A stretch of DNA of 64,000 nt from Diphasiastrum complanatum. Lineage: Eukaryota > Streptophyta > Lycopodiopsida > Lycopodiales > Lycopodiaceae. Of this stretch, positions 10,791-21,403 are shown one piece after another. Every line of letters begins with the position of its first letter. Position 1 is the stretch's first letter. Where the stretch lies: assembly GCA_029204225.1 (NCBI GenBank), contig CM055106.1, positions 42,734,368-42,798,367 of the forward strand, read 5' to 3'. Both the position numbers and the translations under genes were made by a program. Below the pieces are notes generated by a model, which did no database searches, was not told the origin of the DNA, and saw nothing but the letters and a program-made list of their open reading frames with translations.

Positions 10791-10797
10791 AAAACAA

Positions 10798-11395
10798 TTA
10801 GTCAATAATTATGAGAATGATCCAACAGAATGGTGGAGAGGGTGACAAAACAATTAAAATCTTGAACTTTTTATTCAAGGAGGGTACATGTGAGGGCGCA
10901 GAGAAGGGGTCCCGTGTCGATCCCCGGTCGCACACGTTGGGTTTTATGATGAGCTTCAACTCATTGAGGATGAAGGTGTGCCAATCATAGGGCACAACCG
11001 ATGAGGTTAGGGTATTCATTGTAGGATTCCACAATTTGGCTAAGGAGGTTGGATTGAATGCGATCCTTTCGCAGACTTGACACGACTAGGAAATTTTTCA
11101 ATAGATGCGCAGCGGCTTGGATGGTGGGGTTGTTGATGGCCTCCATTAGATAGCCAATGTTGGTATGGAGAATGGTTTCAGGAGTAGGAGGATCAAGTAG
11201 GGCTTGATGAGGGTAGGACCACGATGGTGGCTTGGGCTTGGGTCTATCACTAGAGAGAATCCCAATGGTAGCCAAGGAATTAGAATTCACATGCACGCGG
11301 TGAGTGATACCCTGGCATAGGATGTGGAAACATGTTATATCATGATCCCACATGGCGTAGGCCATGAGGATGAAGTCTGTGAAAATTGTCAACAT
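10798..11395 (-). CDS. Unrecognised - strand ORF pair
   Basis: Two overlapping - strand frames (10985-11395, 136 codons; 10798-11034, 78 codons) that together read like one protein with a frameshift near 11010. The first contains AYAMWDHDITCFHILCQG and a proline-rich SDRPKPKPPSWSYP segment followed by a helical region (NIGYLMEAINNPTIQAAAHL). No retrotransposon domain or other family is recognised. It sits between the LTR of copia-C and the LTR of copia-E. It may be a gene fragment carried by an older element or a decayed host gene; no function is proposed. Confidence 0.3.
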
Positions 11396-13111
11396 TTCCT
11401 AGCAAGTTTGAGGCCTAAATTGGTTATTTTTGTAAATAGTTTTGGATCTAACCTTTCACACGTGTGAAAGAGGGCTATATACTTTTATTCTAATATATAT
11501 TTCATATTGTAGAAGTCTCAAACTTCAGGACCTTCGAAATGACACCAAAATCATGTTATTTGAACATACAAGCCAAAATTGGCTATTTTAGGCTACTGAT
11601 GTCCTAAAATTGGGTCCTAAGTTCTAGAGGAGAGAGAGTAATCTCTCTCACCTATATTAGGCTGAAATTCGTGGAGAACAGGTTGGAGAGACTTATTGTA
11701 TTGTTGAGAGAGATCAATAGATCATTGTCACAGTTTCTTCCTCCATTGAGAGCATTGCTTTGTGTATTGTCTTCAAGCTTTTGTGTATGGTCCTAAGAGG
11801 TTTCCAAAAGTGGTAGGCTGCTGTTGGGAGCCCTGTTTGCTACTATTTCTAGCTGTCATCAGTACCTTTTATTAGTTTCTTTTGTCTCTTGAATGCTTTG
11901 TCAAGTTCATGTGTATCAAAAGTAGCATTAGGATGCTTTACCATTTCTAGCTTTTGTAGCTTATTGTGCAAATATCTTAGCAAAGTATTTTGGGAGTTTG
12001 GATCCATTCAAGATACACTTTTTTCACATGGAATTAAGGCTAGTTGGCTACTATTTTTAGTAAGGTTTCCATTTATGGTGATATTTGGATGTTTGATCAA
12101 GTTCTAGCATGATTATGCATTGCATTGTTGATCAAATCTTACTAACCTTTGTTTGTTGAGTTGAACTTGTGGATCAAAAGCATATTTCAGGTCTATTGAA
12201 GATCAGAGGCTGAGAAGAAGCTATTTTAGACCAGATCATAGCACCTAATCATTTGTTGATTCAATACCAACAATGTTCTGTTCAATGTATTGTTGGCAAT
12301 CTGTGACTTCTGTGGATGAACACTCTCATTAACTGGATGAACCTACTCCTTAAGTGGATGAAAAATACTCTTTGAGTGATTTTGTATTTTCCCAAAAGGC
12401 TGAGCAAAGCTCCCACTTGGATGAAAGATCCCCTTTTGGGTGAACAGATTGTCAACACTCTTTTGCATAAATTTTGGTGTACTTTGTTGAGCATGTAAGT
12501 AACTCTCCTTACATAATTTGATTGGAGCATTTGCTGGAAGGTTTTAACCATTATGCAAATGTGTTTTCAGGTTCTTAACAGGTTGAGGAACATTCTCATG
12601 TGAAGTGATCTTAGATCTACATCTAAACACCAAGATTTGACAAGCTAGTGAAGCTTGTCTTGTGATTCACTAAGTGTGCTCTTTCATTCACCTCTAAAGC
12701 TTGTATTTATCATTTGATGGAGTTTATAAACTTTTAGAAGTGCGATTTACATGTGGTTTTACAGGTTGAATCAATTTCTTAGTGTGTTGATCATATGTTG
12801 ATCAAGTTTGTTCAATTCTAGGTATTCTTGGCAGCCTAGTCTTTTGTATTTTCTAAGAATGCAAGTAACTCTTCACACCATAACTTGATTTGGTCACTTG
12901 CTAGAAAGTTTGAGAGCTTAAGCAAGAGTGTGTTCAGGTTGGTTTGAGTTTGTAATCCATTCTTAGTGTGTGCAAAGTGTTACATGTGTTTCAATCTTCC
13001 TTTCTATGCTTGGAAACTAGCCAAGTTCAAGATAGAAGTGTTTTAGGTTCCTAGATCTTCTGGGATCTCCTTATCCTTCATTTGTTGTGAGGAAAGTGAG
13101 TGCTAGGTGCA
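11379..13111 (+). repeat. Copia-E 5' LTR region
   Basis: Starts TGTGAAAATTGTCAACA, like the starts of the LTRs at 34731 and 38018, and ends with CA at 13110-13111 next to a degenerate primer site. Contains CACACGTGTG at 11457-11466. At 1.7 kb it is longer than the other LTRs here, so leader or inserted material may be included. Two stretches with repeated wording about 400 bp apart (near 12440-12560 and 12840-12930, both ending in a CTGGAAGGTTT- or CTAGAAAGTTT-like string) suggest internal duplication. No gene is seen in it. Confidence 0.5.
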
Positions 13112-13124
13112 TTAGTACAGAGCC
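13112..13124 (+). promoter_or_regulatory. Copia-E primer-binding site (degenerate)
   Basis: TTAGTACAGAGCC directly after the CA-ending LTR, three changes from TGGTATCAGAGCC. The gag Met follows 26 bp downstream. Confidence 0.5.
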
Positions 13125-13149
13125 TAAAAGTTGAAGAATCATTATATTC

Positions 13150-13920
13150 ATGGCTTCCAATGGTGGGATCATGTTAGAAACTAATGATAGGCTGAGTTCA
13201 TCAAACTACTCTACATGGAAAGTGAGGATGGAATCCTTACTTGGGTTGAATAAACTCATGGACATAGTTGCAGGAACTAAAGAGAGACCGCCCACAGTTC
13301 AAGAGCAAAAAAGGTTTGATCATATCATTAAGATGAATGTTACCAATGAACTTCTCAAGGAAGTTGGTAAGTGTCAAAGTGCAAGTGAGGCATGGAATGC
13401 TTTGAAGAACCTCTTTGAATCAAAGTCCACATCTAGGGTATTGTTCAGTCATGCATTTGTCTTGAGGGTTAAGTCCTTAAGTGATGATCTTGCATGCATT
13501 GATGAAAGCATAAAAGATGGTGAATAGTCCAAGTTATGTTGAATGGTTTGCTAGATGAACATGCTAACCTTGTGCAAAGTTTTGCCATTCAAAGAGTCTT
13601 TCCAAGTGTGGTTGACTTGCAAGAAATCTTATTGGCTGAAGAACATAGGTTGATATCAAAGCTTGATGGTGAATCCTTGCAAAGTGGAGGTGAAGAGGCT
13701 TTCTTCACAAAATGAAAAGTCAAAGGCAAAGGTAAAGGAAAAGAGAAGGTCAAAGGCAAAGGTAAAGGAAAAGAGAAATGGTCCAAAGGTGGTAACTCAG
13801 ATCATGATGATCACTCTTCCTTGTCCTCTTCTACTTTTTTTGGAAAGAAAGATAAGTCAAAGTTCAAGTGCTTTTATTGTGGGATAATAGTTCATTTTGC
13901 AGATAAATTCATAAAAAGCA
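13150..13920 (+). pseudogene. Copia-E gag
   Basis: Met at 13150 then LETNDRLSSSNYSTWKVRMESLLG, NELLKEVGKCQSASEAWNALKNLFES and a truncated helix block ending KDGE at 13527. After that the frame is lost; the basic region 13680-13800 and the zinc knuckle CFYCGIIVHFADKF near 13870-13910 are read in other frames. The last Cys of the knuckle has become Phe. The basic region contains a 30-bp tandem duplication (about 13711-13770) coding Lys-rich repeats. Same lineage as copia-B. Confidence 0.88.
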
Positions 13921-13990
13921 AAGTAATGAAGTTAGCAAGCAAAACAACTTTTGTACTTCTAATGAGGATCTAGATTCTTGTGATTCTATC

Positions 13991-14296
13991 ATGATGTGTT
14001 CTTCAAGTCTAATGTCAAGTGGAAGTGACAAGGATTCATGGTGGATAGATAGTGGATCTAGTTCACACATGACTAGTCACAAGGAGTTCTTTACTTCTTT
14101 GATCTCTTATGTTGGAACCAAGAAAGTGGTTCACATGCCAAATGGTGGTGAGTGTATGATCAAAGGTATTGGCTCAATTCCTATTTGTCTTGCTACTAAT
14201 AGGAATGCAAGGCTTGATGGTGTTCCTTACATTCCTTCACTTTCAAGGAATTTTCTAAGTGTTGGTCAAATGTTAAAGAAAGGGAGTATTGGATTT
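13991..14296 (+). pseudogene. Copia-E protease
   Basis: Open frame with the aspartic protease active site SWWIDSGSSSHMTSH near 14036-14075, then GGECMIKGIGSIPICLA and the LDGVPYIPSLSRNFLSVGQML block that leads into integrase. The catalytic DSG is intact. The coding sequence breaks off at about 14296, where sequence of a transposase gene in opposite orientation begins, so integrase, RT and RNase H are absent. Confidence 0.88.
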
Positions 14297-14476
14297 TAGA
14301 CAACTCTTTAGAATGATTTGATAAGAATCGACGAGCTTTGACTCCTCCTATGCTAGGTTTATTGGGTACGTTTCCTGTTTTTCCCAAAAGCTTTTCATCT
14401 TTTTGTATTTTAACATGGCCTTTATGAAGGCCTGCTTTTGACAACACTTCCTCTAATCGAGCGATTGCGACTGCAT
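14297..14476 (-). pseudogene. Transposase-like gene fragment (second copy)
   Basis: On the - strand the segment reads ARLEEVLSKAGLHKGHVKIQK then GKTGNVPNKPSIGGVKARRF and LSNHSKE, collinear with the 51481-51660 part of the transposase-like gene at 49.6-52.2 kb (there RRLEIVLSNAGLHKGNVTIEK and GNVPNKPSIGGTKARRF). It is preceded on the - strand by ATATGCAG at about 14477-14484, which looks like an intron acceptor. The rest of the gene was not found nearby. It is a remnant embedded at the broken end of copia-E. Confidence 0.8.
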
Positions 14477-14479
14477 ATG

Positions 14480-16660
14480 TTTATATATAGTACTTAGAGT
14501 CTTTGGATGTACCTCTCTCCTCTCTCTCTTTTAATTTATAAGTTGAGTATGTTTTATTTGGAAGAAATCTTACACTTGACAAGAGGTCTAATTTTTGTGT
14601 GGCAATTATGCAAACTTAATATGTTTTGGTCCATATGGAAAATGCACCACAAGTTGGTCTCTTAGAGAGAATGTGGTGCTTTCAATGTTTTTGGCTATCT
14701 CAATCACACTAAGAGATTTTTGTTTGTTCAATAGCCATTTGATGGTTTCTATATCATTGATATCATGTTCCAGGTGGCTTTGATGAGTAGTTACTTTACT
14801 TTCTTAAATAGTACTTCAAATTCAGCTACTCTAAATTATTGACCTATTATGATAATTTGCTAGTGTTACTGTACTTATTTCAATGTTGAGGGTTCAAGTA
14901 TGTTTCACTAAGGCCATTGTGTGATGAGACATTTTATTTGGTCGAGATTCTTGTACCATGAATTGTGAATATTTTGTTGGAACCAAAATTTTTAATATCT
15001 TTGTATATATAAGAGATTTAATTTCTTCTCTTTAAACAAATGATCAATATTAGTGGAGTCACATGTACAAGAAGCTTTCTTTTAGCACAATGTCATACTT
15101 GCCCAACATTTTAGGATCATAGCTAAGAATGGCTCTCAGTGCCCTAGCACTTGAGACTCTCAACTAGACTATTGTAGAGGACTTGGGAACAACTTGGGAA
15201 GATCAACAAGGGAGCATATTGAAGTTTATCTAATAGGATGTTAACTTTCAAACAATCAACTATTTTCTTCGATAAATTTTTATGCTTATCTAAATATTCA
15301 ATTTTTCAATACATAAGATTCATTAAACTCATTATGATAATTTAAGAAGTTGTACAAAAATTACTCATATTTGGATTTTATCTGTTTAATAATAATTTTC
15401 TACTTAATACAAGAAAAATTTATGAAGTTATGACATTGATTCACTCTCACGTTTTGCAATGGGAAATGGTTTTTCAACTTAATAGCTTATTGTGGCCTAT
15501 AGTTTTTCATTATCACCAGTAAATATTGAGCTATTCAAAATAGTTACGCTATTTGTTAAGTTTGTTAGCATGTTGGCTATTTGAAATTAGCATCAAAAGT
15601 TGGATGTCGTACCTCATTACGTCACCACTTCACATTTTTTAGCCAATATTAAAAAAAAATTAAGATACATGGATGGCTACAACATTGTAATGTAAGCAAT
15701 AGATTTTAGATAATAAGGCCACTTACATTTATTATGGCCAAAGTTTATTATGAAACAATAATATGTGAAGAGTTGCAGTCACATGCACACCCTTTTTATT
15801 AAGTGTGACATTTTGTGTCGTGTCGGCTCTCTACCTATTGTATCTACTTTCATTACATTGTGCTTGTCATGAACCATGACTTATGATAAATGAGATCATT
15901 TGAATTGAGTGGATGAGAGTTGAGTTCTATGAGAGAGTTGCCAAATCTACTCTTTAATGATCCATAGCTAGTACTTTCTTGGTTGATTAATTTATTTATG
16001 TAAGCTTATGTTTAAGTCATAATCTTCCACTATAAAAGCGTCTTTATAGCTGTCATGTGAACACACTCTGACTAAATTTGATAGTAATTCTATATAAATT
16101 GTTGATATACTTTAGAATGGAACAGTCTATCTCATATACACACTCCTCATTTCTATACTTTTGTAGGTATATAAATGTTGATGAAGACATTTGTGGTTAC
16201 CATAATGTTGTAAATAATTCTAATAGCTTGACTGCTAAAAAACTAGCCAAGATAATGAATCATTAGGAAATTCTAATTGATGAAACTAGACACTTGACTG
16301 AACCATCAATAAGTTTAAAAGCTTGTAGTTTCTTCCTACAAGCTTTTTAACTCTCTGTACGTATATCTATCAAAGACTAAGGAATAGTCTTGAAGGTTCA
16401 TGAGATACGTGAGTAATTATAGACAATGTATGTATCATTGGTATGAACAATAGTTCATTAAAAAAAATAAATGTAAGATATTAAATATCAAATTGTTCTT
16501 TTTTTTTTGGTTTGGGGGGGGAGTGGGTGAGGTCACCCTCTGAGGGCATTTTGACCAAAAAGGGAATCTGATCGAGGGTGGAATGTCCCGAGGAGACGTC
16601 CTTCCATGCTGTAATTTATGTTTTCACTCTTTTGTTTCAATGATTTTTTTGCCGTAAATT
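14480..16660. other. Non-coding stretch
   Basis: AT-rich sequence of about 2.2 kb. No reading frame with recognisable protein similarity, no RNA gene, and no transposon terminus was seen. Short frames at 14595 and 16078 lack any domain signal. It may be old transposon or intron sequence of the fragment at 14297-14476, but nothing directly shows this. Confidence 0.5.
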
Positions 16661-16663
16661 TCC

Positions 16664-16699
16664 TTTACACGCACATTCCACGCGGAAGGTGCATGTAAA
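16664..16699. repeat. Short hairpin
   Basis: TTTACACGCACATTCC and GGAAGGTGCATGTAAA pair with 14 of 16 positions around a 4-nt loop. Located 40-90 bp downstream of a GGGGGGGAGTGGG tract. Role unknown; could be a terminus of a small DNA element. Confidence 0.5.
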
Positions 16700-16984
16700 A
16701 AAAGTTCTATCACAAAAAAAGAAATCTGTAGAAAAATCTATTGTGCTAATCAGAAAGACATGCTAAAGGCCATATGATCCATATCTGGACAATAACAAGT
16801 TTGATCTACAAAATGACGTCGAAGTCAAGTTGTGATGTCCCAATCTATTCTCGATGAGGGGAAAAGATAAAGTGAGGATGTGACATTTATGAGCAAGCCT
16901 CACGGTAGCTCGATTTCATTTGTGGACGATTTCACACGGTACTGATTGTTAAATTGATAGCAAGATTTCGAAGGCAGCCCTGGT

Positions 16985-17250
16985 CCACAGTGTTCAGGAA
17001 AGCCGGAATAGTTCAAGAATGAAACCGGCATCTTTTCTCAAAAATTGGCATGGCAAAAATTGTACAAGATTTTTTAAGTCATAGATCTTGGGTTTTATAA
17101 GGGAAAACCGGCAAGTAAGAGCTTCTCACTCAATAGAGGCCGAATAACTTTTTCACATATGGATTTTAGAAAGTAAACGTCGAAAAGGTTTCTTGATCAC
17201 TGGCCCCGGAGTCCCGGACCAGCGACAACCTCTCAAAAATGCGTAAGAAG
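16985..17250 (+). repeat. Dispersed repeat, copy 1
   Basis: Starts CAGTGTTCAGGAAAGCC and continues with AAGAATGAAACCGGCA and AAATTGGCATG. The same order of motifs occurs at 27868-28090. The CAGTG start is like hAT-type termini, but no matching inverted end or 8-bp target duplication was found. Confidence 0.5.
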
Positions 17251-18055
17251 CTTAGCTTTCCCAGCAGTGTCGGACTCCGGTCAGTCGTGCACAGTCTTGA
17301 TATGGTCCCAGCCTGACACCTGGCGCCGTGCCAGCCCCCAGTTAAGTGCTTTAGTTGTAGGTCGGCCAAGTTAAATCACAAGTGCTTGCCACTTGGGAGT
17401 CGGGACTGCGAGGTGTACCTGAAATGCCCCCGCCACGTGTTTTGAAAGTACAGGGGACTCGTGTCTCGGTGCCTGGGAGTATGGGACTCTGGGAGAGTAC
17501 GAGGACTTCTCGTTACCCGTACTACTCTGGGGCCCATTGCTCATTTGCCTATACGCTGGCGGCTAGCTGCTTTGCGACGTGCGTGCTTCAGCTTTGACGC
17601 ATTTGGATCAAGGATTCGGATTCTGGAATCGGCAGGTTCGTTCTTTGAGGCTAAAGCTTGTTTGATTCGATTCATATATGTTGAACGCTTATGTCAATTG
17701 CTGGGTATTGATACACCGACAATTTGTCGGTTCAACAAATGCCACTTAACTAACAAAAGGGCTTCAGAACGTACCAGCTCCCCGGTGAGCCAGTCCCAAA
17801 GCAGATCTGGATTATTTCTTAACTTGCAGCGGATGATATTCATGTCAACATTCAAAATATTCTTGGAAGTGTCTTATATCCCCTTTGTTTGGCTTGTTCT
17901 GTTTGTTTTGTAAAATGACATTGAGAGCTTGTCCCATAGGAGTGCTCTTACAAAATAGACAAATACTTTATAATGCTTAGTTTCACTAGCTAATTTTAGC
18001 TATAAATTTTAATGTCAAAGGTTTTATGCATGACCAAATTCATATGTTAGGCACG
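17251..18055. other. GC-richer non-coding stretch
   Basis: A stretch of higher GC than its surroundings (roughly 17190-17640), with overlapping short frames on both strands (17166-17369 -, 17461-17913 +) that show no protein family. It follows the dispersed repeat copy and may belong to the same unknown element. Confidence 0.4.
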
Positions 18056-18057
18056 TA

Positions 18058-18240
18058 TTGAACGGGATTGGCTCAACCGGTTAGCTTGACATCCAAAGTT
18101 CTTCGGTCCTAGGTTTGAGCCTCCCCTTGGAAACCAAGAAACATATATTAGGCACCTTGAAACTTCTTCCATGGCATATCTTGTGTCCCACCTCCATGGA
18201 AACCAACTATTTCAAATTAAAATACGAGAAATGTGAGGGG
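18058..18240 (+). repeat. Candidate tRNA-derived SINE
   Basis: TGGCTCAACCGG at 18069-18080 fits an RNA polymerase III box A and GGTTTGAGCCT at 18112-18122 fits box B, 32 bp apart, as in the tRNA-related head of plant SINEs. The intervening sequence does not form a convincing cloverleaf, so it is not called a tRNA gene. The 3' limit is uncertain; AT-rich sequence follows to about 18240 without a clear tail. Confidence 0.45.
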
Positions 18241-18775
18241 TGAGATACTACTAAGTGGACATCAAGGCATAACACTTAGCAAGAGATTATGCCACTACAT
18301 AGTCATGAGCTTCCAAAGTGTCCATAGGAGGTACTCTCAAACTGTTGCAATCTTATGTTCCATGAGACTAAAACTGTTTGTTGCAAATTGGGGAGTGAGA
18401 GCTATATGGATAGAGCTTTCATAAGAGTGCCAACAAAATGAAAAACTAGATTACACTTTTGTTGTAAAAAACATCACTATCTTTGTATCTTAGTTATGGA
18501 GACATGGTCAAATACAAGCTTATTTTTATCTTGAATATAATAAAATAAAAAATGCATATTAACAACATTGGCCCTATAGCCCATAGCATCATGATAGTAA
18601 GATCTTATAAGGCAAGTCAGCTCAACATCCCATGTCCAACCCAAAGTACCCAATTCATGTGATCTCATTACCATAAGAAAACTTATTTATCTGTTTTGCT
18701 TAAATTTTGGTACCTATAGCACTATGATCACCCAAGTGATTCATAGTTGTCCATGATATCAATCCATCTAACTTT

Positions 18776-19080
18776 TGTGAAGTTTTTAGCACGTGTGAAC
18801 TTCACCACACACCCTACAGGATCTTCCTGAGGTGTTGTGATTGCACAAGATTGATCAGAGAACAGTGTACTCGAAAAATCTATAACAAGAGCACAATGGC
18901 ATACATCTGATGAAAAAATCTAACTTCTCACTATGAGAATTGAATGTCAGAAATATTCTAAGTGCTCAGTATGGGAAATACAGCCTGCTCTCGGGGAGAG
19001 AGAGAAAATCAATGAAAGAAAACTCGGGTAGAAAAAGAATGAGTCCAAATTACCAAAATCTCATCATTCACAATATGAAA
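18776..19080 (-). repeat. LTR fragment in inverted orientation
   Basis: The + strand here is the reverse complement of 56855-57154, the R/U5 end of the copia-O LTR: both share the order (in LTR sense) GAGCAC, TTAGAAT, GAGAAGTTAG, TCAATCTTGTGCAATCACAACAC and GGTGTGTGGTGAA. It contains CACGTG at 18790-18795. It is 5'-truncated and lies head-on against a + strand gag, so it is not the LTR of that gag: a rearranged scrap. Confidence 0.8.
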
Positions 19081-19089
19081 ATACATGCC

Positions 19090-19985
19090 AAGATTTTCCT
19101 GAGAGATTAACATCCTCCAAATATTATGCAATGTGGAAGATCAGAATGGAATCATTATTGATTCTACAGGATGTAATGAATATTGTGAGTGAAGTTGAAG
19201 AAGAACCTACTGCACCTAATGAAGCTACAACATTTCACAAAAGCCAGAATTGCCCTTCATTCTATGAAATCAAAAATACTTCTAGATTGCTTACACTTAG
19301 AAACCAAATATTCCTAAGTTATCAGAGAGTAGATGAGAGTGCTTCATCATATGTCATGAGAGTTAAGGATCTTCATCAAGAGTTAGTTGGTATTAGTGAT
19401 GCTCTTAAGAACACTGAACTTGTTCAAGTAGTCCTAAATGGACTTAGAGATGAGTATGACAATATTGTGCAGACTTATGTTGTCAGGGAGGATCTTCCAT
19501 CCTTGGAGACCATGCAAAGTGTTCTCATTGCTGAAGAAAGCAGGCAAGAGAACAAGATGTTGAGGATCAATAGACTTTCATTGAAAGATGGTGGAGATGA
19601 CAAAGCACTCTTCATCAGAGACAAGTCAAGAGGCAAGGGCAAAGGACAACAACACTTCAAGAAGGACAAAGCCAAAGAAGGTGGTGAGGATCAGTCCTCA
19701 CAAGGTGCAACGTAACATCCAGTGGCAAGAAGAAGCTGTCAATGATCAAGTGTTTTTTCTATGGCAAGAAAGGACATTATGCATCAAACTATTTCAAGAA
19801 GAAGAACCAATCTAAGCGAGCTAACCTTACTAATGAGGATGAGTGTGAGGATGTAGAGAGTGAAAGAGAGGATTCATTAATGATGTCTACTTTTTCATCT
19901 TTTCCTTTTAAGAATGAAGAAGTCTGGTGGATAGATAGTGGGGCTAGTTCCCATATGTCTAGTTCTAGGAACTCTTTCAGCTTTA
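19090..19985 (+). pseudogene. Copia gag-protease fragment
   Basis: gag from ERLTSSKYYAMWKIRMESLLILQD through a short internal deletion to EIKNTSRLLTLRNQIFLSYQR, VMRVKDLHQEL and ETMQSVLIAEE, then a Lys-rich region. After a frame change the zinc knuckle reads CFFYGKKGHYASNY, with two of its three Cys replaced by Tyr. The protease active site WWIDSGASSHMSSS at about 19924-19965 is intact. The sequence stops at about 19985 and a gypsy-like tail follows. No start Met is present; the N-terminus is lost. Confidence 0.85.
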
Positions 19986-20243
19986 CCGTTCTTATTTGGT
20001 CTTTTTTATTTTTCTATAGACACTTGTGCATATATCCTCTTTGTTGCCCCTCTCTTTTGTGCATAGTTTGTTGCCAAAAAAAATTTCTCTCACTTTTTTT
20101 GCCATTTTTTTATCTCCCTATATTTTCTCAAACCCCCTTCGCTTTCATTCTTTATGGCCTTATGTTTCCACATCGCCATGACCGCCAACGTCCAAGACAC
20201 ACACATGTGCCAAGGGATTGTCACCAAATTCGTAGTGGGGGCA
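19986..20243 (+). other. Tail of an unidentified gypsy-type element
   Basis: Short sequence with no domain, ending in a purine-rich GTAGTGGGGGCA directly before the LTR start at 20244; this looks like the polypurine primer of a Ty3/gypsy element. The 180-codon frame crossing 19742-20284 is a chance fusion of copia protease and this tail. Confidence 0.55.
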
Positions 20244-20773
20244 TGTTAGAAGATTCCTATGAAAATTCTTCTAGCAAATTCTAGCAATAATAAGTGTACG
20301 AGGAATTTCAAAAAGCGAAATCGACGGAGAGTATCGACAAGTCACGAATGAAGTCCCAAAATCTAGATATATCGGGAGTGCCAATACTAAAGAAGTCGAC
20401 ACGTAGTGGATCAGCCAATGAGCGAAAACAAAGCGCAGTGCCTCACAACCATATTTTACGGCTATGGGAATAAAAGCTTGGACGAGTCAGCAAAACAATT
20501 AAATCTATTAAAAATGTAATGTTAGACACCCATAGAAGGTTCATTGTACTCACAAGCCTATGGCGTAGAATTAGAGGTAGATTCATTCTCAAATGGGCCC
20601 AAAGTGAAAAGCGACCCAAGTAGTTAAAATGAAATTTGGTTTGTAGAACTTTGTGAAGCCAAGTTGTTATGGCACATGATTTTGGGTGAACCAAAAACCC
20701 TAACCCTAGGAATGTCTATATAATGGCATGTGATACTATTTTTGAGCCACCTTTTTCATTTGAGAAGAATAGA

Positions 20774-20870
<97 letters not shown>

Positions 20871-20950
20871 CACATAAAGTGTGATGATGACAAAGAATTG
20901 ATTAACAACAATAAACATTATAGTCTGCAGAGCTAGGTTTAAAAGCATTA
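20244..20950 (+). repeat. Gypsy-type LTR with GA tract (right end approximate)
   Basis: Starts TGTTAGAAGATTCC after a polypurine tract. A TATATAA box lies at about 20713-20720, and the (GA)46 microsatellite follows about 60 bp downstream, so the tract would lie in the transcribed R/U5 part. The right end is unclear; copia-G sequence begins near 20960. Confidence 0.55.
20777..20868 (+). repeat. (GA)46 microsatellite
   Basis: Uninterrupted GA dinucleotide repeat, 92 bp. Perfect repeats of this length mutate rapidly, which suggests recent expansion. The open frames through it on both strands are artefacts of the repeat. Confidence 0.98.
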
Positions 20951-21015
20951 TCGATCAAGAACATGTTGATATGATACAACATGCTCTGGAAGATTGTTTC
21001 AAACCGTACAAAGAT

Positions 21016-21403
21016 TTATGGAGTTTGCATACCTGGTCTTCTCGACCATTGAGGATATAGGTGTTCTAGTTTGATCATATAGATGTCCTCCTCAAGAACT
21101 CCATTAAGGAATGTAGTTTTTACATCCATCTGGTGTACCTCAAGGTTTGTTACAGCAACATAAGAAAGTAGCAGTCGAATAGAGGTATGATTTGATGACT
21201 GGGATAAAGGTTTCAAAGCAATCGATATTGGGAATCTGTGAGAATCCTCTTGCCATGAGTCGAGCTTTCCTTTTGTTGATACTGCCATCTGCATTGTATT
21301 TGATCTTGAAGATCCATTTGCAATCGATTATCTTTCTATTTGCTGGCAGATCGGTGACAGTCCAAGTGTTGTTTCTCAGCAGGGAGTTGTGCTCTTTGTC
21401 CAT
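21016..21403 (-). pseudogene. Copia-G reverse transcriptase N-terminal part
   Basis: Minus strand: NNTWTVTDLPANRKIIDCKWIF, KIKYNADGSINKRKARLMARGF, PNIDCFETFIPVIK, then after a shift LEVHQMDVKTTFLNGVLEEDIYM. The catalytic YVDD part is missing; the element ends at about 20960 near a gypsy LTR. At least one frameshift (around 21160) breaks the domain. The same blocks occur in copia-H at 30690-31009. Confidence 0.9.

Noticed and set aside
16985-17260. hAT transposon with defined ends
   Set aside because: The CAGTG start is suggestive, but no inverted partner terminus, transposase or 8-bp duplication was found.
18060-18130. Functional tRNA gene
   Set aside because: Pol III boxes are present, but no acceptor stem or anticodon arm could be paired convincingly; kept as a SINE-like head.
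20736-20948. ORFs through the GA microsatellites (also 24028-24299)
   Set aside because: They encode only Arg-Glu or Ser-Leu repeats created by the dinucleotide; no real protein.
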